Part shown: positions 14,642-19,158 of the stretch, piece after piece | How positions within the stretch are numbered: the first letter of the stretch is position 1 | Layout: each line of letters starts with the position of its first letter | Assembly (NCBI GenBank): GCA_937871605.1 | Contig: CALMRM010000226.1 | Coordinates: 5,769-24,926 of the forward strand | Direction: 5' to 3' | Length of the DNA: 19,158 bases | From: an uncultured Terriglobus sp. | GTDB lineage: Bacteria; Acidobacteriota; Terriglobia; Terriglobales; Acidobacteriaceae | The notes under the pieces: generated by a model | What the model was told of the DNA's origin: nothing | The model's input: only the letters and a program-made list of their open reading frames with translations | Databases searched by the model: none | Translations under genes and position numbers: made by a program

Positions 14642-15103
14642 TCAGCGGTCCATGATTGCGCCGTCCGCAATCCACTTCGCGATGGACTCAAGTTCAGCCT
14701 GGGGTAGCATTTCGCCTTTTTGCGGCATGGGCATGGGGTGTTCGGGCGGCCCTGCATGGTGCAACACAACCATCAGCAAACCCTGTTCGGGATGCCCGGG
14801 CACCACCGCCACGCCGTGATTGCCACCGCGTAGCACCTGCGCGCGCGTGCCCAGGTTAAAGCCACTTTTGCGGTTCAGGCCGTAGTGGCAGCGGAAGCAG
14901 TTCTCCTTGAAGACCGGTTTGATTGTGCCGATGTAATAGCTCAAGGCAGCCGTTTCTGCCGGTGTGGAAGGGTGAAAGCTGGGCGGCGGTTCCGCTGCCG
15001 GGCCGCAGCCTATGCAAAGCAGCGCCATCGCCAACGTGCCCGCAGCCGCGGCTCGCGAACCGGCCTGGCCGTGCCTCTCTGTCCTATGGTGCAACATCCG
15101 CAC
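14642..15103 (-). CDS. c-type cytochrome, planctomycete-type (PSCyt1-like), exported
   Basis: About 153 residues from a GTG at 15103. A basic N-terminus is followed by a hydrophobic stretch ending ALLCIGCGPAAE, either a signal peptide or an imperfect lipobox (Cys33), so it may be a lipoprotein. The heme site is CFRCH at 69-73. It is followed by GLNRKSGFNLGTRAQVLRGG and VVPGHPEQGLL, typical of PSCyt1 (PF07635) domains, and by PMPMP, whose Met residues can supply the sixth heme ligand. It probably acts as a periplasmic electron carrier. In planctomycetes and acidobacteria this domain is usually fused to larger proteins, whereas here it stands alone. Start choice: GGGGAG lies 11 nt before the GTG; ATGs at 15097 and 15139 are alternatives, and the frame is open to 15319. 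Confidence 0.78.
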   Translation of the reverse strand: MRMLHHRTERHGQAGSRAAAAGTLAMALLCIGCGPAAEPPPSFHPSTPAETAALSYYIGTIKPVFKENCFRCHYGLNRKSGFNLGTRAQVLRGGNHGVAVVPGHPEQGLLMVVLHHAGPPEHPMPMPQKGEMLPQAELESIAKWIADGAIMDR

Positions 15104-15268
15104 AGCCGCTGCGTCTCCCCTCTTAAGGTACGCCGTCATGCCGATCTGCTGGAAAGCGGGGACAGCGACGCCGTCGCGCATGCGTGAGCACGACCACCCG
15201 AACACGTCACCGGACCGGTACGCATCAGGGTCGTCACTTCCCGCTCTGCGGCGTTCTGGCCTAGGCTG

Positions 15269-15274
15269 AAAGGG
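15269..15274 (+). promoter_or_regulatory. ribosome-binding site for the DUF5715-like gene
   Basis: AAAGGG with 5 nt to the ATG at 15280; it supports that start over the internal ATG at 15310. Confidence 0.5.
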
Positions 15275-15279
15275 CTCTG

Positions 15280-17292
15280 ATGTCTGATTCTCCGCGGCTG
15301 GATCTCTCGATGTCCGCACGCTTTGCTGAGTTCGCCTTCATCTGCCGCCGCCCTTTCTGGGGCTCGGCTACCGCCCGGTGTGCGTCGGCGCTGGCGCTTG
15401 CAGCGGCGGCCATCGTACCCGGTGCGTCCGCGGCCCGTCCCGCACCACCCGCGGGTAAGCATCCTGCAAGTGCGACGCATGCATCACGCGCTGCAGAGGC
15501 AGCACCTGCAGCAGCCCACGGCGCTCACGCCGCACTCGCTACACCCACCCGGGCCGCAGCTCGCAGCCGCGCCGTCAGCCCACGCTCTGTGCCAGCGGCC
15601 ACCGTACGCGATGCGCACCGCCACGGCACGTTGCCAGAGGCAGAACCGGTCCACACCGCGCAGGCCGCGACGCACGAGCACTACGTCCCGCTCAGCGTAG
15701 CCAGCGCGATGCCGCCCCACACGCGGCGCAGCGGTACGCAAATACAGGCACCGGCCATACCCGCACACGAGCAGCACACCCCCCTGCAACACACCGGGAC
15801 GGACGCAGCGCCGGAGCAGACCGCGGACCGCTCCACGGAGGACCGCGTGCACGCCTGGTACCGGTCGACGACCGCCATCGCCGCTGTGGACGCAAAGCCC
15901 TCGACCAACGCTCCCGTGGTGGACGCGGCAGAGACTACGGTGCTCGGGTCCGCCGTACCGGTGGCAGCGCTGCCGAAATCAGCACCCGCTTCCCCCGCGC
16001 CGAAAGGCGCAAAGGCAACTACGCCCAGTGTGGACCAGGGCCGCCCACAGCCGCAGCAGGTGGAAATCGTACGCACCCCACCCGCTGCCGCAAAGGATGC
16101 GCACACCACCGCGGACGATGACGCGGCCTTTGCTGCAGCCAGCAACATTCCCAGCACCGCGCCCACCGCACGCGAGCCGCTGCCCTTCGTTCACGGCGAC
16201 TTTCCCGGCGCGGCCCACGTGGCAGCCGCAGCGCCGAAGCCCGTCACGCCTCCCGTGGTGCGCATCGACCCCCGCGGCGACGCCGAGGTACTGGCCGCTG
16301 CCAACACCGCAGCACCGCACAAACTGAAAGACGTTGTGGCAACGCCAAAGCCGGTGACCGTGCTGCCTTCCGCTACGCCGGCAGTGAGCGCCAGTACAGC
16401 GGCGGCAAAGAGGCCGAAGCTGGACCCGGCGCTGGGTAACACGCTGGCTGCCGAGTCGCTGGATGACGACGCTGCCTTGTCCGCAGCACAGGGCGCGCGC
16501 ACCAGCCGGGGCGACACCACGCGGCCCGCAGGATACGACCTCGCCATGACAGGCAGCCCCGCCGTGAACGTGAACCTGTATGACGGCGCGGGCCAGCTGA
16601 TCCTGCTGCCGCCCATGAAGGGTTCTCACGAGATCCTGGTGCACCAGAACCAAATGGCTGTGAGCGATGGACTTGACCGCGTGGAGAACGACGCGCAACT
16701 GGCGGAGATGCGGCGGCTCAAGCTGCTGGTCGCGCTGCCGGACACAGACGCCATCTACCCGAACGACGTGCTGCCGCTGAACCGCCGCTATGCCCGCCCG
16801 TGGGTGGTTCGCTTTCTGAACGACCTTGCACAGGCACACTACCAGCGCTTTCACACGCCGCTCATTGTGACCAGCGCGGTGCGTACCGTGGCCTTCCAGC
16901 GGCACCTGGTCCTGGTGAACGGCAATGCCGCGCCGCCCACCGGCGATGTTGCCTCACCGCACCTGTATGGGCAAGCCATTGACATCGCAAAAAAGGGCAT
17001 GAGCGTAACAGAGATTGCCTGGATGCGCAGTTACCTGACACCAGTGGAGGCCGCAGGCAAGATCGATGTGGAAGAGGAGTTCCAGCAGAGCTGCTTCCAC
17101 ATGAGCGTGTACCGCCGTTACGCGGGCTTGCCAGAGCCGAACCGCGTGCCGGAGCCGCCGGCTGCGCGCACACTGCAATTGGCGCGGACGCAGCAGCCCG
17201 CACCGTCCATGCACCCGCTGCAGCGAGCAAAGGCCGCACTCTCCCGCCACCGCCGCCTGCCCACGGCGCTGCTCGCCACCGGCTTGCGGTAA
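15280..17292 (+). CDS. exported DUF5715-like protein with M15-peptidase-type zinc motif
   Basis: A 670-residue protein. An N-terminal signal peptide (hydrophobic 35-50, GASA|A) is followed by a very long Ala/Pro/Thr/His-rich low-complexity region of about 370 residues. From about 428 a folded C-terminal domain begins (VNVNLYDGAGQLILLPPMKG). It contains TPLIVTSAVRT (Arg535) and SPHLYGQAID at 559-568, matching the SxHxxGxAxD signature of VanY/DacC-like M15 and lysostaphin-related carboxypeptidases (His561, Asp568 as zinc ligands). CFHMSVY follows, with His607 as the likely third ligand. It probably trims or binds peptidoglycan in the periplasm, with the low-complexity part as spacer. The catalytic Glu usually found before the last His is not clearly placed, so enzymatic activity is uncertain. 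It is divergent from the cytochrome gene. Confidence 0.78.
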   Translation: MSDSPRLDLSMSARFAEFAFICRRPFWGSATARCASALALAAAAIVPGASAARPAPPAGKHPASATHASRAAEAAPAAAHGAHAALATPTRAAARSRAVSPRSVPAATVRDAHRHGTLPEAEPVHTAQAATHEHYVPLSVASAMPPHTRRSGTQIQAPAIPAHEQHTPLQHTGTDAAPEQTADRSTEDRVHAWYRSTTAIAAVDAKPSTNAPVVDAAETTVLGSAVPVAALPKSAPASPAPKGAKATTPSVDQGRPQPQQVEIVRTPPAAAKDAHTTADDDAAFAAASNIPSTAPTAREPLPFVHGDFPGAAHVAAAAPKPVTPPVVRIDPRGDAEVLAAANTAAPHKLKDVVATPKPVTVLPSATPAVSASTAAAKRPKLDPALGNTLAAESLDDDAALSAAQGARTSRGDTTRPAGYDLAMTGSPAVNVNLYDGAGQLILLPPMKGSHEILVHQNQMAVSDGLDRVENDAQLAEMRRLKLLVALPDTDAIYPNDVLPLNRRYARPWVVRFLNDLAQAHYQRFHTPLIVTSAVRTVAFQRHLVLVNGNAAPPTGDVASPHLYGQAIDIAKKGMSVTEIAWMRSYLTPVEAAGKIDVEEEFQQSCFHMSVYRRYAGLPEPNRVPEPPAARTLQLARTQQPAPSMHPLQRAKAALSRHRRLPTALLATGLR

Positions 17293-17315
17293 CGGGAGCG
17301 AACCGAAAGCTGAAC

Positions 17316-18419
17316 TTGTGGTCGAATAGAAGTTCGGCCTTGAGTACACCGTTCCCAACCCCGGCACCCTTTCAGCCGCGCCGCTGGCTGCGCAACGGCC
17401 ATCTGCAGACGGTCGTCGGTAATTTCTTGCCGCGACAGAACAGGCTATCCGCGCCCGTCACGGAACTGGTCGCCGTGCCGCTGCCAGCGGAGATGCAGCG
17501 GCTGCCGGAAGCCGTCGCGCTGGATCAGTTGCTGCCCAGCAAGGTGCTATGCCACTGCCACTGGCAGCCCGGCAACCCGGACGCGGTCACGGTGGTGTTG
17601 GTGCACGGGTTGGAAGGGTCGTCGTACTCCAACTATGTGATCGGCAATGCAAACCACCTGTACGCCGCAGGCTGCAACGTGGTGCGGATGAACATGCGCA
17701 ACTGCGGCGGCACCGACGCGCTGTCACCGACGCTGTACCACTCCGGCATGTCGGGCGATGTGCTTGCCGTGCTCGACTCCCTGAGACGCCGCGGCCACAG
17801 GCAGGTGGCGCTGCTGGGCTACAGCATGGGTGGCAACCTGGTGTTGAAGGCCGTGGGCGAGCTCGGCGGAGACGCACCGGCGGAGCTGATCGGAGCCGTC
17901 GCCGTTTCGCCGCCCATGGACCTGCGCGAGAGTGCCGACGCGCTGCACCTGCTGCAGAATCGCATCTATGAGCGACGCTTCCTGCGCAACCTGCTGGCGC
18001 GCTACCGGCGCAAAGCGCAGCTTTACCCAGCCGTCTTCGCCCCGCGGAGCACGGCAGCGGTAGTGTCTATCCGCGATTTTGACGAGCACCTGATGACGCC
18101 GCACTGCGGCTTTTCAAGCGCGGACGACTACTACGCGCGCGCGGGCAGCAGCCGCGTGCTCGACCGCATTGCCGTGCCCACGCTGGTGCTCCATGCACAG
18201 GACGATCCGTTTATCCGGCTTACACCGCAGACACGCATGAAGCTTGCAATGAACTCGCACATCACGCTGCTGGAGCCGGAACACGGTGGTCACTGTGCCT
18301 TTCTGGAGCGTCCCGCGGAGGGCTACGACGGCCGCTGGGCAGAGCAGGTGTTGCTGCGCTTTGTGCAGCACCTTGCAGCCACCACGCCGCGCAGGGAGGA
18401 GCCGGTAGCCGCATGCTGA
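17316..18419 (+). CDS. alpha/beta hydrolase, YheT/EMH family
   Basis: A protein of 367 residues. The YheT family pattern is visible from RRWLRNGHLQTVVGNFL (22-38) onward: VLVHGLEGSS at 94-103 (oxyanion strand), MNMRNCGGTD at 125-134, the nucleophile elbow GYSMGGN with Ser170, and SPPMDL at 198-203. The acid is in AQDDPF (Asp297 or 296) and the catalytic His326 in EHGGHCAFLE. The family consists of cytoplasmic esterase-like hydrolases whose physiological substrate is not settled. No ATG fits the conserved start; TTG at 17316 or TTG at 17340 are the candidates, and neither has a good ribosome-binding site, so the first few residues are uncertain. It starts 23 bp after the DUF5715-like gene and overlaps the next gene by 7 bp. 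Confidence 0.88.
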   Translation: MWSNRSSALSTPFPTPAPFQPRRWLRNGHLQTVVGNFLPRQNRLSAPVTELVAVPLPAEMQRLPEAVALDQLLPSKVLCHCHWQPGNPDAVTVVLVHGLEGSSYSNYVIGNANHLYAAGCNVVRMNMRNCGGTDALSPTLYHSGMSGDVLAVLDSLRRRGHRQVALLGYSMGGNLVLKAVGELGGDAPAELIGAVAVSPPMDLRESADALHLLQNRIYERRFLRNLLARYRRKAQLYPAVFAPRSTAAVVSIRDFDEHLMTPHCGFSSADDYYARAGSSRVLDRIAVPTLVLHAQDDPFIRLTPQTRMKLAMNSHITLLEPEHGGHCAFLERPAEGYDGRWAEQVLLRFVQHLAATTPRREEPVAAC

Positions 18420-19006
18420 GCGAGTGGAGCGCCGAGTGCGGCGCGGACGATCCCGTGGTGGTGGTGCCGTGGGCCTCGCCGGACGGCGCGCTGCGCTGGG
18501 TGGACCTGCGCGACGACCCGGACGCGCTGGACAGCATTCCCGAAGCCGATGAGTTCCCCGCGCTGCTGGCCGCCCTGCGCGCCCTGAATGCCGCGCGCTC
18601 GCCCGTGTTTACCAGCAAATGCGACGCCTGGACCATGGACGCGGACGAACTCGCTGCCGTGCGCATGGACTTGCTGCTGGACGACGAGATCGCTACGGCA
18701 GGGTTCACGAGCTACATAGATTTCCTGCCGCGTGAGCGTGCGGTGCTGGTCTCTCGTCCGCGCATGGAGGCCGTGTTGTACCGGCTGGAACGCGCCCTGC
18801 GTGAGCAGCCCTTTTCTCTTGCCCTGGTAGAAAGCGTCTTGCGGCCTGCCGTAGTTGAGCTGGACGGCACCGTGGCCGAGGGATACGCAGTCACCCTGTA
18901 CGTGAAGGGCGTAGGCGTAGACAGCGACGAAGCGCAGCTGCGCTGGGGAGACGCGTTGCGCGCGACCACCACCCTCCTGCGCTCACGCGATGTGACAGGG
19001 GCGTAG
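18413..19006 (+). CDS. conserved-looking hypothetical protein, translationally coupled to the YheT-type gene
   Basis: A protein of 197 residues, not recognised. It is acidic and soluble, has no signal peptide or membrane segment, and is rich in Asp, Leu, Ala and Arg. Features seen: VVVVPWASPDGALRWVDLRD near the N-terminus, FTSYIDFLPRERAVLVSRPR (114-133), and a beta-rich end AEGYAVTLYVKGVGVD. GC-rich third positions and the complete frame support a real gene. Its ATG overlaps the end of the hydrolase gene (ATGCTGA, 7 bp), so the two are probably translated together and may act in one process. It is followed by about 86 bp and then tRNA-Arg. Confidence 0.78.
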   Translation: MLSEWSAECGADDPVVVVPWASPDGALRWVDLRDDPDALDSIPEADEFPALLAALRALNAARSPVFTSKCDAWTMDADELAAVRMDLLLDDEIATAGFTSYIDFLPRERAVLVSRPRMEAVLYRLERALREQPFSLALVESVLRPAVVELDGTVAEGYAVTLYVKGVGVDSDEAQLRWGDALRATTTLLRSRDVTGA

Positions 19007-19092
19007 CAGGCAGCGCCCGGCTGCAGCGAACGGGCATCCTGTACGCACCGGCCGTATCACTTTCCGCGACAAGGCAGTAAGCTGTAGTGCGG

Positions 19093-19158
19093 GAACCAGT
19101 AGCTCAGCCGGATAGAGCATCTGCCTTCTAAGCAGAGGGTCGCAGGTTCGAGTCCTGC
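19093..19158 (+). tRNA. tRNA-Arg (anticodon TCT), 3' end cut by the window
   Basis: The 5' acceptor GAACCAG (19093-19099) is followed by TA, a D arm GCTC...GAGC, the anticodon stem TCTGC/GCAGA with loop CTTCTAA (anticodon TCT at 19127-19129), and a complete T arm GCAGG-TTCGAGT-CCTGC ending exactly at the last base. The 3' acceptor strand and CCA lie outside. It reads AGA/AGG arginine codons. Confidence 0.9.

Noticed and set aside
14634..14647. CGCTG-CCGT-CAGCG hairpin between the convergent HD and cytochrome genes, as a terminator.
   Set aside because: Five-base stem without a following T-run. It overlaps the end of the cytochrome gene, so support is too weak.

Overview
This 19.2-kb window looks like chromosomal DNA from a soil-type acidobacterium (Acidobacteriaceae / Terriglobia, in the range of Terriglobus, Granulicella or Edaphobacter). 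The placement is an inference. It rests on GC-rich coding sequence, two CRTAC1-type FG-GAP/ASPIC-UnbV proteins, a planctomycete-type cytochrome c domain, a DUF5715-like protein, a PEP-CTERM protein, and dispersed TTGTCATCCCGACCGGAGCG-type intergenic repeats. No phage, conjugative, CRISPR or rRNA feature was seen.

Left part (1-12354): a probable carbohydrate-use locus. It contains a secreted GH13 alpha-glucosidase-like enzyme (1255-3165), a GntR/LacI hybrid regulator (3861-4982), a sugar-porter MFS transporter (5640-7016) and a secreted six-hairpin, debranching-enzyme-like glycosidase (7214-9892). It is bracketed by two secreted CRTAC1-type beta-propeller proteins (1-1054 on the minus strand, running off the left edge, and 10141-12354). 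A PEP-CTERM surface protein (5010-5525, minus) sits in the middle. The likely logic is outer hydrolysis of an alpha-glucan or oligosaccharide, monosaccharide uptake, and repression or induction by the hybrid regulator.

The most unusual structure is a repeat family inside this locus. Three elements share the ends TTGTCAT...ATGACAA and inverted arms of about 43 bp. In one (3329-3760) the arms enclose a small GIY-YIG endonuclease gene. In the other two (7057-7201 and 9974-10094) there is no gene, and the arms surround a short central hairpin. This is the layout expected of an autonomous element plus derived non-autonomous copies, comparable in logic to RAYT/REPIN or IS/MITE pairs but with a GIY-YIG nuclease. 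Mobility is inferred, not shown. The arms also carry a variable self-complementary tip.

Right part (12355-19158): mostly housekeeping or unassigned genes. They are a SAM methyltransferase (minus), a DUF4112 membrane protein, tRNA-Pro(TGG), an HD-domain hydrolase starting 9 nt after that tRNA, a PSCyt1-like cytochrome c lipoprotein candidate (minus), a DUF5715-like protein with an M15-peptidase zinc motif after a long low-complexity region, a YheT-type alpha/beta hydrolase overlapping an unrecognised 197-residue gene, and a tRNA-Arg(TCT) cut by the right edge. No gene-free stretch exceeds 300 bases. The longest gaps (about 170-250 bp) hold the repeat elements or the palindromes listed below.
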